DNA of 64,000 nt from Psychrobacillus sp. INOP01 (GTDB lineage Bacteria > Bacillota > Bacilli > Bacillales_A > Planococcaceae): positions 2,108,001 to 2,172,000 of the forward strand of contig NZ_CP073315.1 of NCBI RefSeq assembly GCF_018140925.1, read 5' to 3'. A model generated the notes under the pieces. That model was not told the origin of the DNA, ran no database searches, and was given only the letters and a program-made list of their open reading frames with translations. This document shows positions 17,066-26,070 of this stretch, piece by piece; within the stretch, counting starts at the first letter, position 1, and each line of letters begins with the position of its first letter. Position numbers and translations under genes: made by a program.

Positions 17066-19038
17066 TCTTCATTTCCTCCTTCGATTGTATCTATAATTGC
17101 GTTTTTTAGAAGTAATATAGCTTCGTCTATCGAGGTATCTTCCAATTGACAGGCGGCATTAGTTAAATGCCCACCACCGTTTAGTTTTTCCATAATGACC
17201 TGAACATTGATATCACCTAATGATCGAGCACTGATCCCTAACGCGGATTCACTTTTACGTCCTATTACGAAAGAGGCTGCCACATTATTCATCGTCAACA
17301 AAATATCTGCTGTTTGAGCAAGTAATACCTGACTATAGGAGACGTTCTCCATGCCATGAGCAATAGCAATACCTTCTCTAAAAAACTCCACATTTTGGAC
17401 GATTTTAGAGCGTTCTATATAGGTATCAATGTCTTCCTTCAACATTCGTTGAACAAGAATTGTATCTGCACCATGCGTACGTAAATACGATGCTGCTTCA
17501 AATGTTCTTGCCCCTGTACGAAGCGTAAAGCTTTTTGTGTCTACAATAATACCTGCTAGCATAGATGTTGCTTCTAGCATGGATAGCTTTTCATTTTTCG
17601 GCTGATATTCAATTAGTTCAGTTACCAATTCTGAAGTAGAGGATGCATATGGTTCCATATAAACCAACATCGTATTTGAAATGAATTCTTCTCCACGTCG
17701 ATGATGATCAATCACTACTATTTTCTCTGCTTTTTGAAGAAGCTTTTCATCAATAACTAAGCTCGGTTTATGTGTATCTACTACAACTAATAATGTTTTA
17801 TCCGTAATTTTACTTATCGCTTCTTCAGGACTTATAAAACGATTATATAGCTCTGGTTGTTCTTTTATCTCATCCATTAATCGGGTCACGCTATTGTCTA
17901 ACTCATTAGTGTCCAATACAACATAGCCCTCTACTTTGTTCATCCCAGCCATTTTTCTTACCCCAACAGCTGATCCGATTGCATCCATATCTGGCATCCT
18001 ATGCCCCATAACAAATACTTGGTCACTATCTTGTATTAAATCTCGTAGAGCGTGGGAAATAACTCTAGCTCTTACACGTGTCCGTTTTTCTACTGGGTTT
18101 GTTTTCCCACCATAGAACTTCACTTTGCCACTTGAGTGCTTGATGGCTACTTGATCTCCACCACGTCCTAATACTAAGTCTAAGCTAGACTGTGCTAGTT
18201 CTCCAAGTTCAACTAGGGAAGTAGAACCTGCACCAACACCTACACTTAAAGTGAGGGAAAAACCAAACTTAGAAGTAGTTTCTCTTATATCATCCAATAT
18301 GGAGAATTTACTTTTTTCTAGTTCTACTAAAATGGATTCATTAAAAACGGCTAAAAAACGATCTGAGGAAATCCTTTTTACATAAATGCCGTATTTTGCC
18401 CCCCAATCGTTCACACACGAAGTAACGATACTGTTGAGTCTTCCTCGTGTTTGATCGTCCATCCCCTGTGATATTTCATCGTAATTGTCTATGAATAGCA
18501 CACCAATAACGGTTCGATCTCCATAGTATAACGATTCCATCTCTACTTGTTCGGTTATATCAAAGAAATATAGAAGCTTTTCTTCCGCTTTATAAAATAC
18601 TTTATAATTTTTTTCATCCAAAGATATGACCATTTCTTTGGATTCTTCTTGTTTCTTAAGCTGTTGAAAATCCTTTGATATAGAAAGAAGCTCCTCACCA
18701 ATAATCGTATCGAATGGAAGCTGTTGCGTCATATATGGATTTGCCCATTCGATGATGTACTGATCATTTATGAGTAATATCCCGATTGGCATTTCTAATA
18801 AGGCTTCCTCCCCTACCCTTTTCATCCGGTAGGAAAGAGTTTCGATATGTTTTTCTGTCTCTTCATATACACGTTGTTCAATAATCCACGCATAGATAAA
18901 TACACCAATTACCATTAGAGCGAATAATAATCCAATCAATATGTTGGTAGACAGTAATAAATAAGTTGCAACCCCACTAAGTAGTAAAAACAGTATGAGT
19001 GGATATCGAATTGGCCGTTTCCTAAAAAAAGATGCCAC
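17062..19038 (-). CDS. gdpP: Cyclic-di-AMP phosphodiesterase GdpP
   Basis: A 658-residue membrane enzyme (YybT) that cleaves cyclic di-AMP to pApA. It has two membrane helices (about 12-52), a heme-type degenerate PAS domain (about 80-150), a degenerate GGDEF domain (about 170-300), then DHH (GHRMPDMDA near 345 and IDHH near 420) and DHHA1 domains with a late GGGH motif. Translation starts at a GTG preceded by AAGGAG. By lowering c-di-AMP it affects osmotic and beta-lactam responses. It is coupled to rplI and follows yybS by 12 bp. Confidence 0.97.
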   Translation of the reverse strand: MASFFRKRPIRYPLILFLLLSGVATYLLLSTNILIGLLFALMVIGVFIYAWIIEQRVYEETEKHIETLSYRMKRVGEEALLEMPIGILLINDQYIIEWANPYMTQQLPFDTIIGEELLSISKDFQQLKKQEESKEMVISLDEKNYKVFYKAEEKLLYFFDITEQVEMESLYYGDRTVIGVLFIDNYDEISQGMDDQTRGRLNSIVTSCVNDWGAKYGIYVKRISSDRFLAVFNESILVELEKSKFSILDDIRETTSKFGFSLTLSVGVGAGSTSLVELGELAQSSLDLVLGRGGDQVAIKHSSGKVKFYGGKTNPVEKRTRVRARVISHALRDLIQDSDQVFVMGHRMPDMDAIGSAVGVRKMAGMNKVEGYVVLDTNELDNSVTRLMDEIKEQPELYNRFISPEEAISKITDKTLLVVVDTHKPSLVIDEKLLQKAEKIVVIDHHRRGEEFISNTMLVYMEPYASSTSELVTELIEYQPKNEKLSMLEATSMLAGIIVDTKSFTLRTGARTFEAASYLRTHGADTILVQRMLKEDIDTYIERSKIVQNVEFFREGIAIAHGMENVSYSQVLLAQTADILLTMNNVAASFVIGRKSESALGISARSLGDINVQVIMEKLNGGGHLTNAACQLEDTSIDEAILLLKNAIIDTIEGGNEE

Positions 19039-19050
19039 TAGATCAGCTCC

Positions 19051-19992
19051 TTATTTTTTGTATCTGTCCTTTATAAACCCTCTTACATTAAATCCTAAAT
19101 CTAATACCCCTACTATAATAGTAAACATGTATAGGGGGACTGCTAAAAATGTTGCAATTATCATTGACCATTTAGGCCAGCCTTCAACATTAAAGTAGTA
19201 GTGTATGAAAGAAACACCTTGTAAAAACAAGAGTACTCGTAATATTAATGCAGCGTTCACAAATACTAAATAGCCAAACGTTCCAATTTCAAATGAAACA
19301 AACAATGAGAATATGGATACGATTAAATAATACCATAACACCGCTTTCGGTAGTCTAAAATCCATGAATTTAGGAAACTTAGGTACATCTAATTTCAATT
19401 TTTTTAATAGTGATAAATTAATGATTAAATATAGCCAGGCACTTATAAACACAGCACCAATAAAATAGCTAGGCATGATAGATTCAATAAGAATTATGCT
19501 TTGTTGAACTAACTCCTCATAGCCCTCAGGTAACTGACCAACGGAAGACATAATATTTCCCAGTTGTTCGTAGTATACTTCAATGGTCGTGATAAATTGC
19601 TTCAAAACATTCATATTGAAAAATAAAATGGATAATATGTATTGTAGCGCCGTCATTAAAAGTAAAGATAGCCCAGTTGCCATCAGCATATAAAGCTTGG
19701 ACTTTTTAGCTCGGATTGAATCTCCTATGATAAAACCTAACGGACCAACTAGCAAGCCAAAGATAAATCCAAAAACTCCACCAATAATAAAAGAAATTAG
19801 AACCGCGATAACTGTTACAAATAAAGCATGTTTTCTTTCAAACTTTGCACTGTACCAAGCAAGAGGTAATGGCACAATAAATGAAGTGAAAAACCCAAGT
19901 ACCGGAACATAAACAGACATTGCCAACAAAATAGCAAATAGTGCAATCATCATAGATCCATACGTTAAATAATTTGTTTGATTTCTTTGCAT
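19051..19992 (-). CDS. yybS: YybS family (DUF2232) integral membrane protein
   Basis: A 313-residue protein with about eight hydrophobic segments, typical of the DUF2232/YybS family. Its function is not known; the fold is distantly like S-components of vitamin transporters and MreD-like proteins. It lies 12 bp upstream of gdpP on the same strand, the same order as in B. subtilis, so a link to c-di-AMP or envelope physiology is possible but only inferred from position. Confidence 0.9.
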   Translation of the reverse strand: MQRNQTNYLTYGSMMIALFAILLAMSVYVPVLGFFTSFIVPLPLAWYSAKFERKHALFVTVIAVLISFIIGGVFGFIFGLLVGPLGFIIGDSIRAKKSKLYMLMATGLSLLLMTALQYILSILFFNMNVLKQFITTIEVYYEQLGNIMSSVGQLPEGYEELVQQSIILIESIMPSYFIGAVFISAWLYLIINLSLLKKLKLDVPKFPKFMDFRLPKAVLWYYLIVSIFSLFVSFEIGTFGYLVFVNAALILRVLLFLQGVSFIHYYFNVEGWPKWSMIIATFLAVPLYMFTIIVGVLDLGFNVRGFIKDRYKK

Positions 19993-20100
19993 TTAGGAAC
20001 CTTCCTTTAATGTAATCATCTATCCATTGTAACAGATTACCTACAACAACTAAAATTCCACATACTGTATAGAAAATCAGATTTCCTATTTTTAGGAATC

Positions 20101-20245
20101 ACTCTAAGTTCGCAACGACTGTCTGACTCACATCATGTAGGCCTCCGGCAAGCGCTGAAAGGATTTCACGAAAAATCTTCCTTTGCCATTTCCGGAATCC
20201 TAAAGCAACTCAGGCTGGCTGGGAGCTGAAGCTAGGCAGATAATG
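20101..20245. other. GC-richer gene-free segment with internal stems, function unknown
   Basis: This stretch between yybS and the rpsR terminator is visibly richer in G and C than its surroundings. It contains no plausible gene. AAAGGA (20158-20163) can pair with TCCTTT (20179-20184), flanked by GGCAA and TTGCC, so an RNA or DNA structure is possible. It may be a dispersed repeat or a remnant; I do not recognise it. Confidence 0.35.
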
Positions 20246-20282
20246 AAAAAGCATATACTTTTTTGTATTTTAAAAAGAAAAA

Positions 20283-20306
20283 AAAGACCGGTTTCCCGGT
20301 CTTTCT
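20283..20306 (-). terminator. Terminator of the rpsF-ssb-rpsR operon
   Basis: AAAGACCGG (20283-20291) pairs with CCGGTCTTT (20296-20304), and the minus strand continues into an extended T-rich run. It lies just beyond the rpsR stop. Confidence 0.9.
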
Positions 20307-20315
20307 AATTTATAC

Positions 20316-20552
20316 TTATCTCTCTTCAGAAGAGAATGGAAGTAAAGCCATGATACGAGATACTTTAATAGCTCGTGTTAACTTACGTTGGTACTTCGCA
20401 CTAGTTCCTGTCACACGACGTGGAAGAATTTTTCCACGTTCTGACACGAATTTTTTCAACAAATCTACATCTTTATAATCGATGTGTGTGATATTGTTTG
20501 ATGTGAAGTAACAAACTTTACGGCGTCTTTTGCCTCCGCGACGTGGTGCCAT
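20316..20552 (-). CDS. rpsR: 30S ribosomal protein S18
   Basis: A 78-residue basic protein starting [16 protein letters not shown], with the family core [35 protein letters not shown]. It forms a heterodimer with S6 on the platform of the small subunit. Last gene of the rpsF-ssb-rpsR operon, 49 bp after ssb. An early cysteine (residue 14) hints at the Cys-containing form of S18. Confidence 0.98.
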   Translation of the reverse strand: MAPRRGGKRRRKVCYFTSNNITHIDYKDVDLLKKFVSERGKILPRRVTGTSAKYQRKLTRAIKVSRIMALLPFSSEER

Positions 20553-20601
20553 ATTAGGTTGCCTCCTTTTCGATTAAAGTAAACATGCTAAGTGATGCTT
20601 T

Positions 20602-21105
20602 TTAGAATGGTAAGTCGTCATCCGATACTTCGATTGGCCCACTACTATTAGAAAAAGGATCCTCATCTACACGTGTATAGTTTTGCTGATTCATTGGTTG
20701 GTTTTGTTGATATGAAGGTGTTGAAAATTGCTGCTGTCCATTGCCACCAGATGATTGTCCACCTTGGTTGCGTTCTCCAGAGCCATTACGTGGTTCTAAG
20801 AACTGAACGCTGTCTGCAACAACGTCTGTCGTATAAACACGTTTTCCATCTTGTCCTTCATAACTACCCGTTTGAATGCGACCTTCAACACCAGCTAAAC
20901 TTCCTTTTTTCAAGTAGTTTGCTGTGTTTTCAGCTTGCTTTCTCCAAACGACACAGTTGATAAAATCAGCTTCTCTTTCACCTTGTTGGTTGGAGAATGT
21001 ACGATTTACAGCTAGTGTAAATCTTGCCATTGCAACACCACTTGGTGTATAGCGAAGTTCCGGATCTTTTGTTAGTCTTCCAACTAAAACGACACGGTTA
21101 ATCAT
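20602..21105 (-). CDS. ssb: Single-stranded DNA-binding protein SsbA
   Basis: A 167-residue tetrameric protein. The OB-fold domain (about 1-107) begins [23 protein letters not shown], a Gly/Gln/Asn-rich linker follows (about 110-150), and the acidic tip DDDLPF at the C-terminus docks replication and repair partners. It protects single-stranded DNA at forks. Its place between rpsF and rpsR is the standard Bacillales arrangement. Confidence 0.98.
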   Translation of the reverse strand: MINRVVLVGRLTKDPELRYTPSGVAMARFTLAVNRTFSNQQGEREADFINCVVWRKQAENTANYLKKGSLAGVEGRIQTGSYEGQDGKRVYTTDVVADSVQFLEPRNGSGERNQGGQSSGGNGQQQFSTPSYQQNQPMNQQNYTRVDEDPFSNSSGPIEVSDDDLPF

Positions 21106-21145
21106 CTGTAAACAACCTCCCTTGATCAGCTTTTTTTAGTCAATT

Positions 21146-21454
21146 TTATTTTTTTGCTTTAACTTTAATATCGTCGATACGAACAGCAATGTGACGGATA
21201 ATGTCTTCATTGATGTTAGCTAAACGTGTATACTCATCGATTGCTTTTGAATCAGCGTTTACTTTAACGATTTGGTAGAAACCTTCACGCAAGTCATTGA
21301 TTTCGTAAGCTAAGCGGCGTTTACCCCACTCTTTTGCTTCGATGATTTCTGCACCATTTGAAGTTAAGATTTCTTGGAAACGCTCTACTAAAGCTTTCTT
21401 TGCCTCTTCTTCAATTGCTGGTTGAATAATGTACATTAATTCGTACTTTCTCAT
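21146..21454 (-). CDS. rpsF: 30S ribosomal protein S6
   Basis: A 102-residue protein ([22 protein letters not shown]...) with the [12 protein letters not shown] core of the S6 family. It pairs with S18 on the small subunit. First gene of the rpsF-ssb-rpsR operon. The 85-nt leader holds a conserved-looking CCGAC-repeat segment that may be the S6:S18 autoregulatory site, though I could not fold it with confidence. Confidence 0.98.
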   Translation of the reverse strand: MRKYELMYIIQPAIEEEAKKALVERFQEILTSNGAEIIEAKEWGKRRLAYEINDLREGFYQIVKVNADSKAIDEYTRLANINEDIIRHIAVRIDDIKVKAKK

Positions 21455-21620
21455 CTATTTACACCTCCCTATGGTCTTTGGCCGACTATGAAAAGCCGAC
21501 AAGGAGCAAGTAATTCTATTACTCACATCAATGAATTGTAACATAGTTTATCAATCGTATCAAGGATGATTGTCATTATTCTGCTCATTCATGTATATTT
21601 ATTTAAAATGGGAGGATTAT

Positions 21621-22172
21621 ATGGAAAATAATGAAGAAACGTTAGTTGTAATTGATATTGATCTAAAAAGGGTCGCGTGGTTTAGTATTGGATTAACTGT
21701 GGGTCTATCCATAATAGGACTAATTCTATTTCCTTGGTTATCTAATGTTACAGAAATAACTTTCTCGTTTTGGAACTTCCTCTGGTTCTTTATCGGTTAT
21801 GTCGTATTAATCGTCTTGCACGAATGCTTTCATCTTGTTGGGTTTTGGTTTTTTGGCACTGCACCTTGGAGTAGTATGGATTATGGGATTAATCTTCAAA
21901 TGGGTGTAGCCTATGCTACTACTACTATTCCGTTACAAAACAGCGCTATGAAAAAGGCTTTATTACTTCCTTTTTGGGTTACTGGTGTTTTACCAATGAT
22001 TATTGGCTTTTGGATGGGTTCTCTTATGCTCGTTCTCTTAGGCGCTTGGCTAATCGCTGGCGCTGCTGGAGACTTTGCTATGTATAAAGAGCTCAGAAAA
22101 TATCCAAACGATCTGTTGATTAAAGATGATCCAGTGAAACCTAGGTTATATGTATTAAGAAAAACCGGGTAA
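21621..22172 (+). CDS. DUF3267-type membrane protein with HExxH zinc motif
   Basis: A 183-residue membrane protein with about four helices. His67-Glu68-Cys-Phe-His71 within a hydrophobic segment is the gluzincin-type HExxH motif found in DUF3267 proteins, so it may be an intramembrane or membrane-bound metalloprotease; no substrate is known. I place the start at 21621, just after GGGAGGA, rather than at an upstream ATG with no such site. It is transcribed against the surrounding genes, from the divergent side of rpsF, and is followed by a weak hairpin (22164-22184). Confidence 0.8.
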   Translation: MENNEETLVVIDIDLKRVAWFSIGLTVGLSIIGLILFPWLSNVTEITFSFWNFLWFFIGYVVLIVLHECFHLVGFWFFGTAPWSSMDYGINLQMGVAYATTTIPLQNSAMKKALLLPFWVTGVLPMIIGFWMGSLMLVLLGAWLIAGAAGDFAMYKELRKYPNDLLIKDDPVKPRLYVLRKTG

Positions 22173-22190
22173 AAAAAGCCCGGTCCTTTA
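22164..22190 (+). terminator. Weak hairpin terminator after the DUF3267 gene
   Basis: ACCGGG (22164-22169) pairs with CCCGGT (22179-22184), overlapping the stop codon. The following T-run is short (CCTTTA), so termination may be partial. Confidence 0.4.
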
Positions 22191-22214
22191 AAAATAATAA
22201 TGTAGATATGCCAT

Positions 22215-22297
22215 TGATTTCCCCTCCGAGCGGACGCTTTCCGTGGGCACGGCTTCAGCCTCTTCCCGCGGAAAGCGTCCACCTGTAACGGAAATCA
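22215..22297. repeat. GC-rich palindromic repeat element
   Basis: The ends TGATTTCC (22215-22222) and GGAAATCA (22290-22297) are perfect inverted copies, and inside them GGACGCTTTCCG (22232-22243) and CGGAAAGCGTCC (22269-22280) form a second perfect 12-bp pair. The element is far richer in G and C than the genome around it. I recall very similar sequences scattered in Bacillaceae and Planococcaceae genomes, so it is probably a REP-like dispersed element; copy number here cannot be judged. Confidence 0.6.
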
Positions 22298-22374
22298 GTT
22301 GTATCGATTAATTCTTTAAAGTACTATGGACACTTGATTCGCAGCACGATAAATTATATACTTTCTTATCTATA

Positions 22375-22408
22375 AAAAAGGATCAGTGATTTCTCACTAA
22401 TCCTTTTC
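22375..22408 (-). terminator. Terminator of ychF
   Basis: GGATCAGTGA pairs with TCACTAATCC with one mismatch across a short loop, and the minus strand continues into a T-run. It lies 10 bp past the ychF stop. Confidence 0.8.
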
Positions 22409-22417
22409 TTTCTATAC

Positions 22418-23518
22418 TTATACGTTGAAGCGGAACAACATTACGTCTCCGTCTTGAACGATATATTCTTTTCCTTCTAAACGAACCTTGCCGGCTTCTT
22501 TTGCAGCAGCCATTGATCCAGTTTCAACTAAATCATCATAGGCAACTGTTTCTGCACGGATAAATCCTTTTTCAAAGTCAGAGTGGATAACCCCTGCGCA
22601 TTGAGGAGCTTTCATACCTTTTAGGAATGTCCAAGCACGTACTTCTTGCACTCCGGCAGTAAAGTATGTTGCTAGACCTATTAATGAATAAGAAGCTTTG
22701 ATTAACTGGTCTAACCCAGACTCTTTAATTCCTAATTCTTCTAGGAACATAGCTTTTTCCTCATCTTCTAGTGCTGCCATCTCTTCTTCAATTTTTGCAC
22801 ATATAAGTATTACCTGTGCGCCTTCTTCAGCAGCAAATGTACGTACTTTTTGTACATATTCATTTTCGCCATCAGCCATGATATCATCTTCTGAAACGTT
22901 TGCAACGTAAAGCATTGGTTTTGTTGTTAGCAGATGAAAGCCTTTTACTACGCGCTGCTCTTCTTCCGTAAACTCAACCGAACGACCTGGTTTCCCCGCT
23001 TCAAAAGCCTCTTTTAAGCGAGTAAGAACTGGTTCTTCTGCCAGCGCCTCTTTATCTCTTTGTTTTACCATTTTAGTTACTCGAGCCAGGCGTTTATCTA
23101 CGCTTTCTAAATCTGCTAATATTAACTCTAGGTTAATTACTTCAATATCAGAGATTGGATCCACTTTTCCAGATACATGCGTGATATTTTCATCTTCGAA
23201 GCAACGAACAACTTGACAGATTGCATCTACTTCACGGATGTGAGCTAGGAATTTATTTCCAAGTCCTTCTCCCTTACTTGCACCCTCCACAATTCCTGCG
23301 ATATCCGTAAATTCAAACGCAGTAGGAACGGTTTTCTTTGGTACTACTAATTCTGTTAATTTATCTAAACGTGCATCGGGTACTTCAACGACCCCTACGT
23401 TGGGATCGATAGTAGCAAATGGATAGTTTGCTGCAAGTGCTCCAGCTTTTGTTATTGCATTAAACAATGTAGATTTTCCTACGTTTGGTAATCCTACGAT
23501 TCCTGCAGTTAACGCCAT
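22418..23518 (-). CDS. ychF: Redox-regulated ATPase/GTPase YchF
   Basis: A 366-residue Obg-family protein. The G1 loop is GLPNVGKST (about residues 8-16), followed by the switch region, NxxE-type specificity loop (NVSEDD) that favours ATP over GTP, a coiled-coil domain and a C-terminal TGS domain. It binds ribosomes and proteins of oxidative stress; the precise role is unsettled. I use the start giving MALTAGIVGLPNVGKS, the conserved family N-terminus, rather than one three codons upstream. Confidence 0.97.
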   Translation of the reverse strand: MALTAGIVGLPNVGKSTLFNAITKAGALAANYPFATIDPNVGVVEVPDARLDKLTELVVPKKTVPTAFEFTDIAGIVEGASKGEGLGNKFLAHIREVDAICQVVRCFEDENITHVSGKVDPISDIEVINLELILADLESVDKRLARVTKMVKQRDKEALAEEPVLTRLKEAFEAGKPGRSVEFTEEEQRVVKGFHLLTTKPMLYVANVSEDDIMADGENEYVQKVRTFAAEEGAQVILICAKIEEEMAALEDEEKAMFLEELGIKESGLDQLIKASYSLIGLATYFTAGVQEVRAWTFLKGMKAPQCAGVIHSDFEKGFIRAETVAYDDLVETGSMAAAKEAGKVRLEGKEYIVQDGDVMLFRFNV

Positions 23519-23605
23519 ATATGTCACAGCCCTTCATTATTTTAAAACCTTAAACTTTATATACAACTTGTTCATTATATTGATTTTAGCAATAAAAGTC
23601 TATCA

Positions 23606-23806
23606 TTACTCAGCATCAGCTTTTACAATAAGCTTCTTCATCTTCTTTTCAAATTCTTTTCTTGGTATCATTACACTATGTTGGCATCCCTCGCATTTTA
23701 TGCGAATATCAGCTCCCATACGAATGATTTTCCAAGCATTCGTTCCACATGGATGTTGTTTCTTCATTTCTACTATGTCATTTAGTTGAAATTGTTTCTT
23801 TTCCAT
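23606..23806 (-). CDS. yyzM: DUF951 protein YyzM
   Basis: A 66-residue protein with the family core NDIVEMKKQHPCGTNAWKI and the second Cys-rich part KCEGCQHSVMIPR, so cysteines at about 20, 38 and 41 may bind a metal. DUF951 members lie beside ychF in most Bacilli; their function is unknown, though the fold suggests nucleic-acid binding. Confidence 0.9.
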   Translation of the reverse strand: MEKKQFQLNDIVEMKKQHPCGTNAWKIIRMGADIRIKCEGCQHSVMIPRKEFEKKMKKLIVKADAE

Positions 23807-23848
23807 TTTATCACCTACTTATTTTTCTTTAGTAAACAATCATTGGAG

Positions 23849-24682
23849 TTATGAAATTTTAATGCCTTTTTGTTCAAGGAACTCTATTAAATCTCTTCTA
23901 ATTTTTCTAGCAACGCTGTTTTGTTTCGTAGGTATAGTCTCAGCGGTAAATCGTACAACTATTTCGGATGCATCAAAACTTTGTACCCCAAGATAACTAG
24001 GTGTTTTAACAAGTTCTTCATATTTGTTAGGTAATTCTTTAAGAAACTCCTCAATGTTTTTTTCCATAGATGGAATATCATTTTCAGGTGCAAGGCTGAT
24101 ATCTATTAACGCTAAGGAGTTATAAATCGAATAGTTTATAACGACTAAAATGCTACCATTTGGAATTATATGAAGTTCTCCCGTATAACTTTTCACTTTT
24201 GTTGTACGTAAACCTATTTCCTGTACAATTCCATTGGCTGTCCCTATCTGTACTTGATCTCCTACCGCAAATTGATCTTCAAATACAATAAAAAAGCCTG
24301 TAATGACATCTTTCACTAAGCTTTGGGCCCCAAAACCAACTGCTAGACCAACAATTCCTGCACCAGCAAGCAAACCGGCCACTTTTATACCAAAAACAGT
24401 CAAAATAGCTATAATAGCACTGAAATACACAACATAAGTTAAAACATTTTGAAGAAGCTTCAGTAATGTATTTTGCCTACGCTCAGAATACCCTAAAGGA
24501 CTTCTCTGTCTTACTAAGAAAGCCTTTTGTATAAGACGTTTACCTACTCTTATCGCAATTGCAGTTACTAATAAAATAAGCATAACTTTAATAACAACAA
24601 GCCCAAGTTGTATCCAAGTCTCTTCTTTAAATAAATAATCCTTCAAATTTTGAATTGTTTCTTCCATTCTAATTGTTTCCAC
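23849..24682 (-). CDS. Small-conductance mechanosensitive channel (MscS family)
   Basis: A 277-residue protein with three membrane helices. The pore helix reads AGLLAGAGIVGLAVGFGAQSLVKDVITGFFI (about 107-137), the MscS hallmark, followed by the soluble beta domain (VGDQVQIG...). It opens when the membrane is stretched and releases solutes after hypo-osmotic shock. Position beside yyzM matches B. subtilis yyaG-like or ykuT-like channels; which paralogue cannot be decided. It is divergent from yyaC, with about 60 bp between them. Confidence 0.93.
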   Translation of the reverse strand: METIRMEETIQNLKDYLFKEETWIQLGLVVIKVMLILLVTAIAIRVGKRLIQKAFLVRQRSPLGYSERRQNTLLKLLQNVLTYVVYFSAIIAILTVFGIKVAGLLAGAGIVGLAVGFGAQSLVKDVITGFFIVFEDQFAVGDQVQIGTANGIVQEIGLRTTKVKSYTGELHIIPNGSILVVINYSIYNSLALIDISLAPENDIPSMEKNIEEFLKELPNKYEELVKTPSYLGVQSFDASEIVVRFTAETIPTKQNSVARKIRRDLIEFLEQKGIKIS

Positions 24683-24745
24683 CTCACTTGAATAAATAAT
24701 TTCCTAGATGCATATACTGACTTTAAAAAGAAAGTGAGTAATTAT

Positions 24746-25345
24746 ATGAACTCTTCTGCTACTACTATTACCGAACCTTCTACAATTTATTATAAGGAAA
24801 CAGGCGCAATTTGGCGATTAAGCAACTACTTTATAGAACAAATACCATTTGACCACCCAAATCTAGTTTTTTGTTGTATAGGCACCGATCGCTCTACTGG
24901 AGATGCACTCGGACCGATGACGGGTTCTTTCCTATCACAACTTAAGTCATTTCCATTTGAAATTGTCGGTACATTGGATAATCCTTTACATGCACTAAAC
25001 ATTGAAGAAATTACGGAGACCATTCGAAGCTCTCCAAAAGCCCCTTATATTATAGCTATAGATGCTTGCTTAGGAAACGCAAATAATATTGGACAAATTA
25101 TCGTTCATCCTGGTCCCTTATATCCGGGCAAAGCAGTAAAAAAAGAATTACCTCCAATCGGAGAAATCTCTATTAAAGCAATTGTAAATATCGGAGGTTT
25201 CATGGAATATAATGTTTTACAAAGTACTAGGCTTCATCTAACTTATGAAATGGGAAGAGTCATCTCTCGTTCGCTACTTTTAGCGTGGCATCGTTATAAT
25301 TTAAAAGTTATAAATAATAGCAACAGCAATACCGACAATAACTAA
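24746..25345 (+). CDS. yyaC: Spore protease-like protein YyaC
   Basis: A 199-residue protein of the YyaC family, related to the germination protease GPR. Motifs: FCCIGTDRSTGDALGP (about 48-63), the DNPLHALN segment and IIAIDACLG (about 100-108). In B. subtilis it is made in sporulating cells; its target is unknown. I prefer the ATG at 24746 over a GTG 12 bp upstream because AAAGTGAG then lies at a usable distance. The 3' end overlaps the end of the convergent DUF554 gene by 45 bp. Confidence 0.92.
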   Translation: MNSSATTITEPSTIYYKETGAIWRLSNYFIEQIPFDHPNLVFCCIGTDRSTGDALGPMTGSFLSQLKSFPFEIVGTLDNPLHALNIEEITETIRSSPKAPYIIAIDACLGNANNIGQIIVHPGPLYPGKAVKKELPPIGEISIKAIVNIGGFMEYNVLQSTRLHLTYEMGRVISRSLLLAWHRYNLKVINNSNSNTDNN

Positions 25346-26005
25346 ACTTGGCAATAGATTTGCCACTCTTACCTTTGTTACCCCCAAAAGATTAAGTCCA
25401 ATAGCAATAATCATAATACCGCCAGTAGCTGTCATTTCTTGAAGAAACAATTCAAGTGCAGCCTCTGGTATTATTTTTGTAATTTGGGTAGCAAACAAAG
25501 CAATTGCTCCTTGATATATAGCTACAGGAATCGCAGAGAAAAGGACACCTATCCCTAGAGTTGCAGACAGAACAATAGATGTAAATCCATCAATTATCCC
25601 TTTACTGATCAATAGTTCATGATCGTTTTGTAAACCTCCGTTAAGGGCCCCGAGTACTCCCATTGCTCCTATTACAAATATTAACGTTCCTGCAACAAAT
25701 CCCTGTGCTATACCTCCACCCTTCTTTTTTGATCCCATTTTAGCTTCTAAGTACTGAGCGAATCGATTCAGCCATTTATCCAAATCAATCCATTCACCTA
25801 TTACGCCCCCAAAAACAATACAAATAATGAGCAGTATAAAATTATCACTTTCTAATCCCATTTTGATACCTAACAAAGCAACTGCTATCCCTATTGCATT
25901 CATAACCGTTTGCTTCATATTTTCAGGAATTCCTTTTAATAATCTACCAATTAATGCGCCTACTACTATTAAGACAGCATTTACCAATGTCCCTAATAAA
26001 ACCAT
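25301..26005 (-). CDS. DUF554 family membrane protein
   Basis: A 234-residue membrane protein with about seven hydrophobic helices and many glycines, matching the DUF554 (YdfK/YqgA-like) family, probably a small-molecule transporter or channel of unknown substrate. Two ATG codons lie two codons apart at the start (26009-26011 and 26003-26005); GAGG is better spaced from the second. The last 45 bp overlap the end of yyaC on the other strand. Confidence 0.85.
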   Translation of the reverse strand: MVLLGTLVNAVLIVVGALIGRLLKGIPENMKQTVMNAIGIAVALLGIKMGLESDNFILLIICIVFGGVIGEWIDLDKWLNRFAQYLEAKMGSKKKGGGIAQGFVAGTLIFVIGAMGVLGALNGGLQNDHELLISKGIIDGFTSIVLSATLGIGVLFSAIPVAIYQGAIALFATQITKIIPEAALELFLQEMTATGGIMIIAIGLNLLGVTKVRVANLLPSLVIVGIAVAIIYNF

Positions 26006-26035
26006 CACCATGCCTCATTCCAATAATAAAAATAT

Positions 26036-26069
26036 AACCTATTCCTAGGCATCGCCTAAGGAATAGGTT
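26036..26069 (-). terminator. Terminator of the parAB operon
   Basis: AACCTATTCC (26036-26045) pairs with GGAATAGGTT (26060-26069), with CCTAGG-like bases extending the stem. It ends one base before the parB stop codon, and an AT-rich TTTTTAT run follows on the minus strand. Confidence 0.75.
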
Positions 26070-26070
26070 C

